Assembly (NCBI GenBank): GCA_015680685.1
Contig: MNCI01015561.1
Span: forward strand, 670,057 to 734,056
Source of the DNA: Gnetum montanum
Lineage: Eukaryota > Streptophyta > Gnetopsida > Gnetales > Gnetaceae
Length of the DNA: 64,000 nucleotides
Reading direction: 5' to 3'
This document shows, in pieces, positions 22,101 through 33,199 of this stretch (position 1 is the first letter of the stretch; each line of letters opens with the position of its first letter). The translations under genes were made by a program, and so were the position numbers. A model generated the notes under the pieces. It had not been told where the DNA came from. It searched no databases and was given only the letters and a program-made list of their open reading frames with translations.

Positions 22101-22130
22101 GAAAGTGATAAAAATGAAGAACAGAAATAG
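15950..22130 (+). CDS. Host gene, last four exons; helical-repeat protein C-terminus
   Basis: Four exons, 15950-16127, 20556-20653, 21824-21888 and 21992-22130, join in frame with consensus splice sites (acceptors TTTGCAG, TTTCAG, TATGCAG and TATGCAG; donors G|GTAAC, G|GTATT and A|GTACGT). They give 159 codons and a TAG stop at 22128-22130. Introns are 4428, 1170 and 103 bases. The protein begins TGFTMEEIFRKYIRYALNEK, continues through GFTEEGIKRKVAVQSLF and LEDFCPTAQNLLQVKRIFG, and ends in an acidic, Ser/Glu-rich tail. The helix pattern is reminiscent of chloroplast Tic110-type helical repeats, but I cannot name the family. Upstream exons were not found; they may lie left of 15950 or outside the window. 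There are no internal stops, so this looks like a living gene. Confidence 0.75.
16128..17290. other. First part of the 4.4-kb intron, AT-rich with LTR-like remnant
   Basis: No exon seen. At 17115-17218 the sequence starts TGTTAGG and ends CCTAACA, and the minus strand holds AGCAAGTGGGAGAG, which looks like a copia-type purine tract. At 17050-17085 short CAAGT-type words recur. This suggests a decayed LTR element beside the GC-rich island, but no LTR pair could be defined. Confidence 0.35.
17325..18628 (+). CDS. GC-rich ORF: plant-transposon-like N-terminus, coiled coil and J-domain
   Basis: An ATG in good context (CTACCATGG) opens a frame uninterrupted for about 434 codons, ending at a single N (18629). 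Residues about 30-175 contain DDAFFSNWVNDRTFFRGREI and TESSIASCLGTPIAGEVLL, resembling the putative plant transposon protein domain found in plant retroelements. Next comes a Gly/Pro-rich linker of about 80 residues coded by G and C homopolymers. Residues 260-375 form a long Arg/Glu/Ala coiled coil. Residues 382-434 read CPYFVLGINCECSWTELRRH and then ARYHPDVG, with His-Pro-Asp at residues 410-412 (18552-18560), the Hsp70-stimulating motif of J-domains. GC content is far above the flanks. The C-terminus is lost to the assembly break. It lies inside the host intron on the same strand. The function is unknown. Confidence 0.6.
17864..18000. repeat. G/C homopolymer-rich linker sequence
   Basis: Runs of 5-8 G or C encode the Gly/Pro linker of the GC-rich ORF. 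Such runs are hard to sequence, so the reading frame here could contain length errors. The duplicated block at 18858-18994 has the same run lengths, which argues that the frame is right. Confidence 0.6.
18629..18734 (-). repeat. Inverted copy of ORF sequence between two single Ns (probable misassembly)
   Basis: A single N at 18629 and another at 18734 bracket about 104 bases that are the reverse complement of about 17581-17680, with one clear mismatch. A 100-base inverted piece flanked by lone Ns is typical of faulty gap filling or scaffolding and not of a real rearrangement. Confidence 0.8.
18736..19241 (+). repeat. Direct duplicate of ORF segment 17742-18247 (probable misassembly or second copy)
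   Basis: About 506 bases repeat 17742-18247 with only two differences seen (18966, C to T in CGGCGG; 18987, G to C in CATGGG). The copy begins after the N at 18734 and ends at the large gap. It may be the other allele, a second genomic copy, or an assembly duplicate. Confidence 0.85.
19242..19776. other. Assembly gap (535 N)
   Basis: A run of N with unknown content. The rest of the GC-rich element, including the end of the J-domain ORF, probably belongs here. Confidence 0.98.
19777..19796 (+). repeat. Poly(A) run of 20 directly after the gap
   Basis: Twenty A residues stand at the gap edge before ordinary AT-rich intron sequence. It could be the tail of a retroposed GC-rich transcript, or just a simple repeat that stopped assembly. 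Confidence 0.6.
20248..20428 (-). mobile_element. tRNA-derived SINE with 16-bp target duplication
   Basis: AATGAATGTTCCAATT occurs at 20232-20247 and again, identical, at 20429-20444, flanking 181 bases. On the minus strand the insert begins with GGTAGGGTCCTCACTTC and continues to GGCCTGGGTTCAACCTGGG, matching the layout of A and B boxes of a tRNA-type RNA polymerase III promoter (B-box-like GGGTTCAAC at about 20362-20370). The 3' side ends with a short AT-rich stretch. It lies in the host intron, opposite in strand to the gene. Confidence 0.85.
20556..20653 (+). CDS. Exon B of the host gene
   Basis: Opens after CTACTTTCAG and closes before GTATTG. Together with the last base of exon A it encodes GPVVLSTAGFTEEGIKRKVA and then a segment ending NKVLYLSE. 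Reading phase and both splice sites fit. Confidence 0.78.
21824..21888 (+). CDS. Exon C of the host gene
   Basis: Opens after ACTATGCAG and closes before a strong GTACGT donor. It encodes LEDFCPTAQNLLQVKRIFG and VA, and ends two bases into a codon. Confidence 0.78.
21992..22130 (+). CDS. Exon D (terminal) of the host gene
   Basis: Opens after TTATGCAG, 103 bases beyond exon C. It encodes EDDVDAFRIQIFSGVPDFE and a tail of about 27 residues rich in Glu, Ser, Asp and Lys, then TAG. The acidic tail is probably disordered. Confidence 0.78.
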
Positions 22131-24000
22131 TTATCAACTAGTTCAATGTTCCTGGGCCATTTTTAAAGCGTACAGGGACATTTTGCTTTCAGAAAGGTCA
22201 TAACCAATTTTGTATGTTTACCTACGGAAATTCACTGATGACATTTATTACATATTCTTTCAATTTCTGTGCCCATGCCTTTGTGCTGTGGTTGTTTCAC
22301 CGCCCTTAACCAGTTTTGGTGAAATGACTGTGTTTTGGCCAATTTAGAAGCATTTCTTTTAGACAACCAACTCTGAAGCATGTCTTCAGAATCATTCCTT
22401 GATAATTTTCATTTATGGCATTGATGATCATTAAGTAACTCATTATCACTGGACCTGTTAGCCTTTAGGATAGTTAAAAGATATTATTTTCAAGTTTCTA
22501 TGAGACATCCTCATTCGAGGAATACCCGCCTAAGCATGAATTGGTCTTCACACAAGGAATTGTTTCCTTATATAATACCATCACATCTTGAAAGATTTGC
22601 TGCTCGTGGTAAGCAATGAGTTGCTTTGACTAAAACAGCTTCAACCACCCATCAATCTTCAATGCAAGAAGAGTATTTTTATTTAATGTCATCCTTAAGT
22701 TTAAAAATACAAATATAAAAACAGCAAACTAAGGAGAGTCGCTAATATCGGTAGGATTAAAGAATCAAGCTGACAACACACCTATTTTGCATTGTACATG
22801 ATGATGGCCGACAGCAAGACATTCTTTAATCCTGCCATTAACGGTTGTATTTGTACCTTTACAGGTGTTATGCTTTTGTTAGAGAGATTGTAAAATTGTA
22901 CAGCTACTCTGGCCACATTTGTACCCTTGCTGGTATCATGCTTTCATCAGACAAATAGCTACTCTTTAGCCTCTGCATAGGAGAAAAGCTTTAATTTTTT
23001 TTGCTAGTTGACTAATTACCACTAGATGTAGTATGGCGAAGATCCAGGCTTACATGCAACATTCATGAGTAACTTAACGACCCATTTATACATATTATAT
23101 AGTCAATCGTAAAATAATTTAATAAAAGTTGAATTTTATGGGTGTTTTTTTCAAGACACGGAAATTCTGGGCTGGTAGCACAACCCATACATGTACAGCA
23201 GCCTAGATGCGGTCCATTATAACAATGTCCTGCCAGCCACTTACAGGTTTATGTTAATAAGTATTCACATTATTAACCAACTACAAGTTATGAAATATTA
23301 ACATTATTAAAAATTATATTACTTAATATGTTATATTATATTAACCACTTGCAGCCTGCACAATGCTTTAAAACTTTAAATGCCACAATAACAAAATATT
23401 GTGAAAACATAGAAACATGGTCTGGTAGTCCTCTCGAGCATTGCAATGGATCCCCGCAGTCACCAGACAAGACCTGTAACTCCTAAACTCAGTCATATAT
23501 CCACAGAACTCTTGAACTAACTCATATATCCACACAATTTTATATGTGAAATTTGTCATAGATTTACGAGCATATCATATTGAAACTGACATATCAAACA
23601 TCCAAACATCTATACATTCCATACTCTTATGCACATGAGCACACGAATTTTAGGAGAAGAAACAAGGAAAAAGTAAAGGAAATCTACCAATCACAAGTGA
23701 AATCTTACAGAAGTGCAAAAAACCATAAAAAACCCACAGCACAGGTAGAACTTTGTTTTGACCTAACCAGTCTTTGAACCTAAGCATAGAAAACAACAAA
23801 AACTAAATCCAGCTCCCAAACAATCACAAACAAACCCATGAAGCCATGGCACACAAACAGAAACCACAATGGTGGTTCAAGGTTCAGTAAATGCTCAGGC
23901 AGTAGACCTGATCGAAGGGGAAAGAAATATATTGGGTTTTTCTCCTTTCTTTGTTTCATTTAGAGGGAAAAGGTGATAACGAAGTATATTAAAAAAAGAA
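22131..24000. other. 3' flank of the host gene, no second gene seen
   Basis: The first few hundred bases are presumably the host gene's 3' UTR, but no clear AATAAA was seen. A 12-base inverted repeat, GGATTAAAGAAT (near 22752) and ATTCTTTAATCC (near 22832), encloses about 70 bases. The rest is AT-rich without a recognised feature. Confidence 0.4.
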
Positions 24001-26190
24001 AAGAGCAGATTACATCACATAGAAATGATCAGCATCACCATCTAGAGACCAGATAATAAAAAATCAATTAAAAAGAAGATGTCCAAGTTTTATGTATGGC
24101 TAGTGTGAAAATGGAGAATAGAAAAAGGCTTAGACCCATTGTACTGTAATGAGTAGAAATGCTATGTAAACAATCATTCGAGGGGCAAAAAACTAGGTAG
24201 GGTATAGAAACCAATATAGCTAAACTGTTGTGCATGTAAAACATCAATATATTTGGAGCAAAACATATAGTGGTGTTAAATGACATGATGACAATTGTTA
24301 GCAATTAATAGGCATAGAGCGCAAGAAAATCCTTTAGATTATGTTTGATAATCATGTGTTCCTTTGTTGCAAATGGTGTTGACAGTGTCAAGGATTGATG
24401 GAGCTAGAAGGTAAGCAAGTGTGGTGTTGAACAAGGGTATCCAAAGGGTTCATAGAATTGTTTGTATTGCTAAAAAATCTCCATAACCATTCAATGCAAG
24501 GGAACGAGATGCTTGTAGCTAGAATGCTCTTCACCAGTGAGAGGAGAGAACTTATTAGAAAAATCACAAGGATGCATATGTGGTGTTGTTTGGGAACTTC
24601 CAGGGCCATCTTCATCAACAATGACTAAGTGCTCTAGTACCCTCTTTTTTGGGAGGAGATGCAATGGCTAGAGTTACTTGAGAAAGCATCAATTATGAAA
24701 TGTATTAGGATCCTCATGGGGAGAATTGTTTGGTTCTGCTACTATCAAGATGCCTTGGGTGTGATGATGGCCTTCTTGTCACTTGCATAAGATCCCATCA
24801 GAGCTTTTTGGCTGAAAATGAAGGGAGACATAGAAAGTTGAATGTGTTGGTTGGTCTAAACTTGCATAAAAATTAGAAATGAATGACATACAAGGAGGTT
24901 ACTTCGGCATCCAAGGTAAAATACCTTATGATTTGATGCTCCAACTCATTCCATGGGAAAGAAAGGTTCTTCTAGGAGTAAGCTTGCATTTTAGGGGATG
25001 AGCTTACTCATGACCAAGGAAATGCTTGACCTCCTTCACCTTGAATTGCTCCAAATAGAAAATGTCCTCGCCATCGATGAGAATACTAATGACAACCACA
25101 TGCTTTGTAGTAACCTTGACCTCTACTCCTTGAACCACGAAGATGTCATATTGTTCTAGGATTAAATAACTTGAGTGATCCAAGATTTAGGATAACCCTA
25201 TAACGAAAAGTAGTAGGCATTCCATTCCATCATCATAAAAAAAGATAGCATAGAGAATTTGTCGAGCTTATCATGAAGCATCCATTTATGCTTTATGGAG
25301 AGATGATTAGAAGAAGCCATTACCAATCCACAAGTTTCAACCCAACCACCAATGCAATGAATGACTTATTAGCCACATGCAAAGGAGAGCAAAAGTTACC
25401 ATAATGAAAAATTTGTTGATTTTTCTCTAGCTATGTATGCCATCTGGCCTTGAACTAGATAATGATAGAATCAACATGTGTCCATGGGGGTATGAACATG
25501 ATAGCTACTTCCAAAAATCAATTATGGAGGGACCATTAAGTTTGATGATTGAAGTAAAGGCTTTATGAAAAGTACAATCTTTTGTTAGATGATTGAAAGA
25601 CATCCCTTGACCATGACACAAACATTTGGAAGGGAAAGGCCCTATCTTTGAAGGTTATTGGAAGTAAAAATAGCTTGATGTCCCAAAAGTCAACTTTAAA
25701 AATGGACCTTAGGATAGCAAGAAAGTTTTCATAATTGCAACTAACAACCATTACTTAAGAATTGTCAAAAAAGGTATGAGATTCACCCCTTCTTGTGTTA
25801 TTGGGAAACGATAGCAAGTCATCACCCATTCCACAAGAAGAGTTTCATTAAGAGACAAAGATGGTCAAGAGGTCGAGTTGGGTTGGTATTTGCTCATCTT
25901 ATAAAAAATTGACCAAGAATGCCCAAGTGCCCCTAGAGGAAAGGTGGCAAAGTTTTGAGACATCCTTTTGGTAGAGAAGTTTTACAACCCTAGGAAAGTA
26001 GTCACAAAGCCCCATTTAGGATCAAACACCAACAGGCAAGAATGCAAGATTAATGTTTCTTTCTTCAAAAGTCTATCTACTTAATGATTGGAGTAAGGTG
26101 TAGCCATTCTGAATAGAATGTTACACAATAGATTGGAGTAGGAAGTCATTGAGGAGTTAAGAGCTTCATATTTTCTAAGAGCACATTGAA
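24000..26190 (-). pseudogene. Probable 3' part of LINE 1 (ORF2 end and UTR), decayed
   Basis: The stretch lies directly downstream, on the minus strand, of the LINE reverse transcriptase and has the expected length for the ORF2 C-terminal region. Individual motifs are too damaged to name, and the lower boundary is unknown. Confidence 0.4.
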
Positions 26191-27830
26191 TTTATTATTT
26201 GTTCAAATTGGACCAAACCTTAATGGCTAACATAGCTTCCATAATTTTGGCTTGATCACACAAGGAACAAAGCCCAGACCCACTAGCAGGGTCAAGCAAT
26301 AGTCTTCCAATGTACCAAGTGAAACTGACACCTCTCCTCCATTTCTCACCAAAGGAAACTTTAGAATAATTTAGTTTATCTAGTCTAAAATTGTTGTTCA
26401 CCTAAGGGAGGGGGGAGAGGAAGAAGAATCAATAGTGCATAAATTAAGATATGGGAAAGAACAATTTTTGCCAAAGCTAACTTCCTAGCAATAGAAAAAG
26501 GTAATCCTTGCTAGGTTGTGAGCTTCTTTCTAAGTTTTTCTAAGGTTGGTTTCCACAATGAAGCACTTGGGCTTTCAACAAAGAGTGATTGACCAAAATA
26601 AGAGATGGGGAAGGAACTTTTCGCATGTTGCAAAATGTTCATAATGTGTTGAGTTTATGACTCAGGGAAACTAACCTCTAGACACTTAATTTTAAGCCAG
26701 TTCACCTACATATTGGTACATTGTCTTAAAAAAGTTAAATTCTCTTTAACCTTTCTATCTTCCCCCATAGCCACCTTGAAGAAGATTAGAGTATTGTCTA
26801 TGTATTGAAGAGTCCTTCCTCATGGGAAAGAGGCTAGGACTTGAAAATGATCTAGGCATCTAGGGAGCTTATTTGCTAGTAAAGAAAACAAGTAAGGAGA
26901 GAAAAGAGAGAGGGGATTGCCTTGGTGTAGTCCTTGACATGGATGGAAAAAAATTGAAATTGAACTCCCCATATGAACTTTGTAGAAAACAACATTCAAG
27001 GAGAATGAAACAAAACATTTAAACTAATCACCAAAGTCTAATAACTCCAAGGTCATATCCAAAGCATTTCTATCTAGCTTATTGTAAGATTTGGCTAGGT
27101 TGATCTTAAGGACACAACTAGCTTGTTTTTCTAGAATTGGCCTAACGAATAGCTTCATAGGCAGCAATGACACTTAGTAGTGTTTCTCCTAAGAGTAAAC
27201 TTGGACTGATTGGGGTTAATGAGACCAGACAAAAGTAACTAGAGGCACTACAAATAGAGAAAAACTTGTAAAGATATTTTCATAAACTAATTAGGCAACA
27301 ATTAGTTAGAGATTGGATAACCTCATTTTTTGGAAGGAGAATAAGAAATATGTCATTTAAGCTTCTAGTGAAGGTATCATGTTGAAAGCAACTATGCAAG
27401 AGATTGGAGAGGTTAGCACCAAGAATGATCTAATAGACTAGGTAGAATTCAAAATTCTAGCCATCTTGCCCAGGGGGTTAATTCTTGGGTGCCTTGATAA
27501 GCAGTTGACAAATCTTCTCCAATGTCAAAGGGCTAGCAAATGGAAGTTTTTCTTCTATCTAGGAACTAACCCTTCTAAAATACCAGGGGCAAATTGAAGA
27601 ATCCCTATAGAAAAAGAATAAAAAAAATTCAAAGCCCATGCAAGCATTATGTGTCACGCCAGAGGAGAAAGAGACAAATCATTTCTTAGCATTTCCTATG
27701 AAGGCCATGAGATCAAAATACTTGGAATTTTTCTCTCCATGTTTAAACCATTGATCTTTGGCACATGGCTACAAATAGATTTGTTGTTCTCAGAGAGTAT
27801 TTTAAGAAATCCCCTTAGTCATTCATGGGC

Positions 27831-27831
<1 letters not shown>

Positions 27832-27871
<40 letters not shown>
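27832..27871. repeat. (AG)n microsatellite
   Basis: About 20 uninterrupted AG units within the decayed LINE. A simple repeat, likely polymorphic in length. Confidence 0.95.
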
Positions 27872-27875
<4 letters not shown>

Positions 27876-28571
27876 CACCTTCTTGGAAGCATCTGGTAGT
27901 GGTTCCAGTAGGATCAGAGAATTGATATTGCCTTACTAGGACTAACACTTTGACTAATTGTAACTTGGTTATGAATGTATTGCAATGAAAGCATGAATAG
28001 GATCTATACTAAATATGTGCTATCTGAACATGTGGATTCTTATCCTTAGTTTAATGATTTTCAAATATAAAGCAGTTTGGACACGATCAAGAATAACCAA
28101 GGTCTCATTGAATAGGTTGATGATTTGATAGAGACCACTTGTAGGCCGAGCCCATCGATTGAAGGTCTACTAAGAGGGACACCTAGACAAGGAAAAAAAT
28201 GGAATTTAATAAAGAGACCTTGCATTCCCCACTTATAAGTTGATACCATGTAAAATGGATCCCAAGGATAACTATGCACCTCTATGAAATAATTATCCTT
28301 CTCCAAGCTATCAAAAAGACATCCTCCTTACAATCAAAAGAATCACTAGTACAATTGTTATGAGAATGTATCATATTCCAATCCTCACTAGTCAGTCACC
28401 CATTCATCTTTCTCAATGACTAAGTAAACCTCTTGCATGCATGACACCCTTTCTTGCCAAGAGGAGGGACCATAAACATTCAAACTATTGATGCTCTCAT
28501 GCAAAACACCTGAGAAGATGATATTCAACAACCCTACCAATTCGATAAAAAGAGGAGGATGGATAAGATAG

Positions 28572-28637
28572 CTTTGTTTCTTATAGTAATAACAAATCTA
28601 TCAACTTTGTTTCTTATGGTAATAACAAACCTATCCT
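28572..28637. repeat. 33-bp tandem duplication
   Basis: CTTTGTTTCTTATAGTAATA... (28572-28604) is repeated at once at 28605-28637 with two differences. It lies near the start of the LINE ORF2. Confidence 0.8.
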
Positions 28638-28739
28638 ATGTTTAAACACTATTCTTAAGATAAAATAATTTATCTAGGTTATGTAACCCATTTACATGCC
28701 ATGAAAATAAGATCATAATTCCATGAGGTTATCAATGAT

Positions 28740-29660
28740 AGATGGCTATGTCTACAATGTTTGCATGTTTGGAGGTATGTCCTTTATGAGCTCAACAATT
28801 GGTGGTTTGAAAAATTAATCAATGATACCTTTTTTTTTTCATCATCAACTATTTCTTCTTCTACCAATTGCACATGAGTGATACTTAGTGAATTTGAGAA
28901 TGGTAGCTCATCTTGATTATGATCCTCCATCTCAAGATCCCCTAAATGAGATCTATTTTGGATTGTGTTGGGAGAGTTGTACTTCTATTTGTGTTGTGAA
29001 GGATTAACAAGTGAACTAGGGGCTTTTACATTTAGTTTTTTGTGATTGTTAATGCACTTAAAAAGGTTCTTGGATGTTGTACTAGCCTTAATAGTGGATG
29101 GGTAATGCAATAGTGTCAAAAGCAATGCCTTGTGCAAGGGGACACTCTTTTGCCTTAGTGTTTGGTAGGGGTTGAGGTTGGATGACAAGAGAAACAAAAG
29201 ATGCTTGTGGAGCCACAGAGAAGCCCTCACATTACAATGATTCAATGTTCAAGACTTCTTTTTTTTTTCTTTTATGAAAAGAAAAACTTAGATCTATAAT
29301 GGTCAAGGTAGAACTAGAAACAAAGCATAAATATAATTAATCTAGATAATATTGTAATAACCAAAATAGACTATAAAAGCCTAGACTAGTCTATTTTTAA
29401 AGATAGATGAAAAGTAAAAAATCATTAGAGATAAAAGGAGAAATGAAGTAAAAAAAGAAAACATCATCATAACACTAATAATTTGAAAAGACTTGAACAC
29501 ACACGACTAGAAAAGATTGATAGTGAGAAAAAGAAGATTAAGTCAAGCCTAGATACACATTAAAGGAAGAAGAGAAGGGATCTTTCTAGAGTGCGTTGTT
29601 CTAATTTGAAGTAATTGTATTCTTTGCTAAAATAATAGGGAGAAAAGTATTAGGATCTAT
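28740..29660 (-). pseudogene. Probable LINE ORF1 region
   Basis: It lies just upstream of ORF2 on the minus strand. It contains an open piece at 28985-29245 rich in Leu, Ser, Lys and Asn, and then text with MEDHNQDELPFSNSLS. Position and composition suit a plant L1 ORF1, but no zinc knuckle was seen. The copia element begins right after it at 29666, so LINE sequence may continue beyond 34660. Confidence 0.4.
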
Positions 29661-29665
29661 AGTCT

Positions 29666-30185
29666 TGTTATTTGGGAAAAATGATAGAAATAGAGGACTT
29701 GTTGAATGGTAAAAAAATGGAGAAAAACAAAACATACAAGATTTATGTGATAAAACCCTTCAATGTGAAAGGAAACAACTATGGGGAAAGGCAAAAGAAT
29801 TTTATTCAAGATAATATGATGAGTACAAGGCTTCTTTTACTCTATACAATTGCACATGACAAGCTCATACTATGTGTGTATTTATAGCATAGTCTCTCTT
29901 GATTTTCTAGTGCTTAACATTAGTAATGCTCGAATTACAAGTGAAAGAGAATAGAAGTTACATCTAGTGCTCAACTACAGTAATGCCCAGATTACAAGTA
30001 GAAGAGAGTACAAGTTACATTAAGTTAAACAACAACTCAATTTTATGTTTACCAGTTTCCAAAAAAATAGAAAACTAAAATTCCCCCCAAAAAAAAAAAC
30101 GAGGGAAGTATCAATTGTCAAAAACAAAAAAGGGAAACATTAGAGAGAAGAAAAAAACACAAGATAACTTGTTGTCAACTCAACA
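29666..30185 (-). repeat. 3' LTR of the copia element
   Basis: Reads TGTTGAGTTGACAAC at its start and ends CCCAAATAACA on the minus strand. It matches 34148-34659 along its length with scattered changes and contains TATAAATA-like sequence near 29880. Confidence 0.88.
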
Positions 30186-30197
30186 ATCTCCACCTTG
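30186..30197 (-). promoter_or_regulatory. Polypurine tract of the copia element
   Basis: The minus strand reads AAGGTGGAGAT directly before the TGTTGAG start of the 3' LTR, a very common plant copia purine tract. Confidence 0.8.
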
Positions 30198-30199
30198 AT

Positions 30200-31200
30200 A
30201 ACAAACACACTTTGCCTTGCCCAAATATTTTCATCAGCTTTCCTGCAAGCCTAAGAAGTCCAAGAACCACTTGAACGTCTTCAATAGTACTGGCTTTGTT
30301 AACATGTCTACAAAATTTTGACTTGTATGAATTTTCTCAAGTAATACTCCACTTTCTTCAAGAACCTATCTTATCCAATGATATTTGGTGTAGATATGTT
30401 TTGTTCTATTATGATGAATTGGATTCTTAGCTAAATATATAACACTTTGATTATTACAAAATATTTTGACTTTTTCTTTTTTGATGCCCAGCTCATTCAA
30501 TATGCCTTACAACCAAATAGCTTTCTTAATAGCTTTCGTAGTAGGCATGTCCTTTGCTTTAGTCGTAGACAATGCTACAATAGCTTGTAATTTTGACATC
30601 CAACTAATTAAACCTAATGCAAGAGTAAAGACAAACTATGGTGGATCTACTCTTATTTAAGTCACTTACATAATCAGAATCAACAAAACCCATAATCTCA
30701 CTATTATCTTTATTATAGGTGATACAATAATTCTCAGTGCCCTTTAAATAACAAAGCATCCATTTCATTGCAACCTAATGCCCTTTACTAGGATTTGCTA
30801 TAGTTACTGACAATTCCAATTACAAAAGAAATATTTGGTCTTGTACATACCATGACATACATTAAACTTCCTACTATGTTTACATAAGGCACATGAGACA
30901 TATACTGCTTTCCTTCTTTTGAACTAGGACATAAATTTGAAGAAAGCTTGAAATTAGTAGCAAAAGGGTACTTATTGGTTTAACATCCATCATATTAAAA
31001 CACATGAGGATTTTAAGAATATATTTTTCTCGTGAAAATCATAGCTTACCATTTCTTTTATTTTTGTATATCTCTATGTCCAAGATTTGATTTGTTGCTT
31101 TTAGATATTTCATATCAAATGTCTTAGATAATGAAGCCTTTAACTATTTAATTTCCAACATACTTTGGCTTGCAATAACCATGTTATCAACATATAACAC
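30200..31200 (-). pseudogene. Copia reverse transcriptase C-terminal half and RNase H
   Basis: The minus strand gives VLVLYVDNMVIASQSM, where YVDN (31183-31194) stands for the catalytic YVDD, then LSKTFDMKYLK, followed by VGSLMYVMVCTRPNISF and VDSDYVSDLNKSRST, the RNase H start with its D-S-D. The second catalytic Asp of YVDD is changed to Asn. Confidence 0.85.
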
Positions 31201-31487
31201 CAAAACTACAAACATGTCATTGGCACTAAATTTAAATACACACACTGGTCATATTCACATTTTGGAAATTATGGCTCATCATGAAATAATCAAACATTTT
31301 GTACCATTACTAGATGATTGCTTTAGGTCTTATAATGACTTCTTGAGTTTGCAAACCAACTCTTCGCTACCTATTTGTACACAACCTTTTGGTTATTTCA
31401 TATATAATTCCTCATCCAAGTAACTAGGTAGGAATGCTATTTTTACATCTAATTGTTCTAATTCTATATCAAATAAAATAACTAGAG

Positions 31488-31724
31488 CTAACAAATTTGA
31501 ACTAAAACTAATTTTACAATCGGTGAAAAAAAATTTATGAAATCTATACCTTCCTTTTGTGAATAATCTTTTGCTACTAGTCTTTCTTTATACTTGTCAA
31601 TTTTACTATTAGCTATTTTCTTTAATTTGTAGAACCATTTACAAGCAATAGCTTTTCTACCTTTTGGAAGCTTCACCAAAATCCATGTTTCATTTTTCTC
31701 CAAAGAATCCATCTCCTCTTGCAT
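31488..31724 (-). pseudogene. Copia reverse transcriptase N-terminal part
   Basis: An open frame of 78 codons starts MQEEMDSLEKNETWILVKLP and continues with CKWFYKLKK and ERLVAKDYSQKEGIDF, the opening blocks of the copia RVT_2 domain (W.L…P.G+..I..+WV+K.K, …+LVAKGY.Q..GIDY). It breaks off before the catalytic Asp block. Confidence 0.9.
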
Positions 31725-31729
31725 TGCTT

Positions 31730-32830
31730 CTTTTCATTTAGAACTAGAAACATCTTCTATAGCTTCTTGATATGTGTTTAGTTCTATTTCATTTGAAAAT
31801 AATGAAAGTGTAACATAATCATCAAAGTTCTTAGGAGGAACACTTATGTAGATATTCTTAATGGTTGTACAAAGGTATTTCTCTTTGTCTCTTCATTTGA
31901 CAAATCTTCTTTAGGTAATTGAAGTGCTTTTTGTTGGTCTATTTGAAGATAATTGAGTCTACAGCTTAACTAGCTAATCATGAGGTATATTTATTTGTTC
32001 ATGTTCAACTTTTACTTCTTATTTGGTACTATTAGAGGATTCATGAAAAACTACATCTTTTTTGTAGATGATTTTTTAGTTAGTAGGATCCCATAATCTA
32101 TACTCCTTAACATCATCACCATACCCAACAAAGATATACTTTTAGATTTGGGATCTAATTTTGAACATTGATGTTTCAGAACTAGAGCATATGTAGTACA
32201 ACCAAAAACTTTAATAAAAGAATAATTAGAAGAATGACTTATCCAAACCTCTTCTAGAATCTTACAATCTGTGTAGTTGTTGATGATCTATTACCCAAGG
32301 AATATGTTGTTGACAAAACCTCTACCTAAAATTCTTGATCCAAATTGGCATTACTTATTATGCTTCTTGACCTTTCAAGAAGAGTTTTATTCATGTGTTA
32401 TGCAGCTCCATTTTGCTCAAGTGTATATGCCACTATCTTATGTTAATTTCAACTTCCATGTAATAATTTTCAAACTCTATAGAGTTGAACTCTCCTCCAT
32501 TATCTATTCTCAAACATTTAATTTATTTACTTGTACTATTTTCAATCTAAGCTTTAAATTACTTAAAAATACCAAAAACATCAAATTTTTATTTTAAGAT
32601 ATAGACCCAAACTTTCCTAGAAAAATCATCAATAAGGTTGACAAAATATAAATTGCTCCAAGTGATACCTTAGGTGAAGGACCTCATACATTTGAATGTA
32701 TATAATAAAAAAAATATCTTTTCCTTCATGCTTCCCTACCTTAAATTTTTTTTTGATTGCTTTCCAAAAACATAATGTTTAAAAAATTTTAAATTTAGAG
32801 ATTTTAATTCAGGGAGAAAATTACGCTTCA
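31730..32830 (-). pseudogene. Copia integrase, heavily decayed
   Basis: Between the Gag-pre-integrase piece and the RT, the minus strand has text typical of the copia integrase end, such as VFVGYGDDVKEY (near 32130) and TNXKIIYKK. The middle of the core has many stops. The position supports the call. Confidence 0.65.
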
Positions 32831-32836
32831 TCAAAT

Positions 32837-33060
32837 CTATAATCCTTTCTTACTCATGTGACCCAAACGTTGATGCCATAAATAAGAAGAATTTAGATTC
32901 TCAATAGAAGTTAAATTAGCAAAGTTTCTTTTAGTAGCACCTTGTAACTTGTAAATATTGTTATCATAATTATTAGCTTTAATTACTACCAAGGCTCCTT
33001 TGATAATTTTCAAAATGATCTTACCACCCTTAAAACCATAACCTTTCAAGTCTAATACTT
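32837..33060 (-). pseudogene. Copia Gag-pre-integrase domain
   Basis: The open frame contains NNIYKLQGATKRNF and SSYLWHQRLGHMSKKGL. It matches the L…R.GH.S..G. zinc-binding start of copia integrases, with both His of the motif present. Confidence 0.9.
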
Positions 33061-33199
33061 CTAAAGAAATTAAATTCTTTTTGAAATTAGGTACATGTTT
33101 TACATCTTCTAGTATTCAAAAAATACCATTAAACATTTGAATTCTAATCCATTATCAAGATAAATAACTCTACCATCATATGGTTCATAATAAATAAAC

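Larger units (their letters stand above)
26195..28725 (-). pseudogene. L1-type LINE ORF2 (endonuclease and reverse transcriptase), broken
   Basis: Reading the minus strand from 28725, the start MILFSWHVNGLHNLDKLFYL resembles the SWNVRGL opening of plant L1 ORF2. NVYGPSSWQERV (near 28470) is the endonuclease …Y.P… block. RT blocks follow: INLAKSYNKLDRNALD (near 27090), CQGLHQGNPLSLF (near 26915) and IDNTLIFFKVAMG (near 26790), matching D..KAYD, RG.RQGDPLSP and YADDTLIF. A later piece ending 26195 looks like the zinc-binding region. The Asp pair is damaged and stops abound. Confidence 0.8.

Noticed and set aside
15950-22130. Naming the host gene as TIC110
   Set aside because: Only the general helical pattern is similar. 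The exon sequences do not match what I know of the Tic110 C-terminus, so no symbol was given.
22749-22846. MITE suggested by the 12-base inverted repeat
   Set aside because: No flanking target duplication was seen and the arms are short; could be chance in AT-rich DNA.
27649-27939. Plus-strand ORF of 96 codons with Arg-Glu repeats
   Set aside because: The Arg-Glu run is just the AG microsatellite, and the strand is opposite to the LINE; not a gene.
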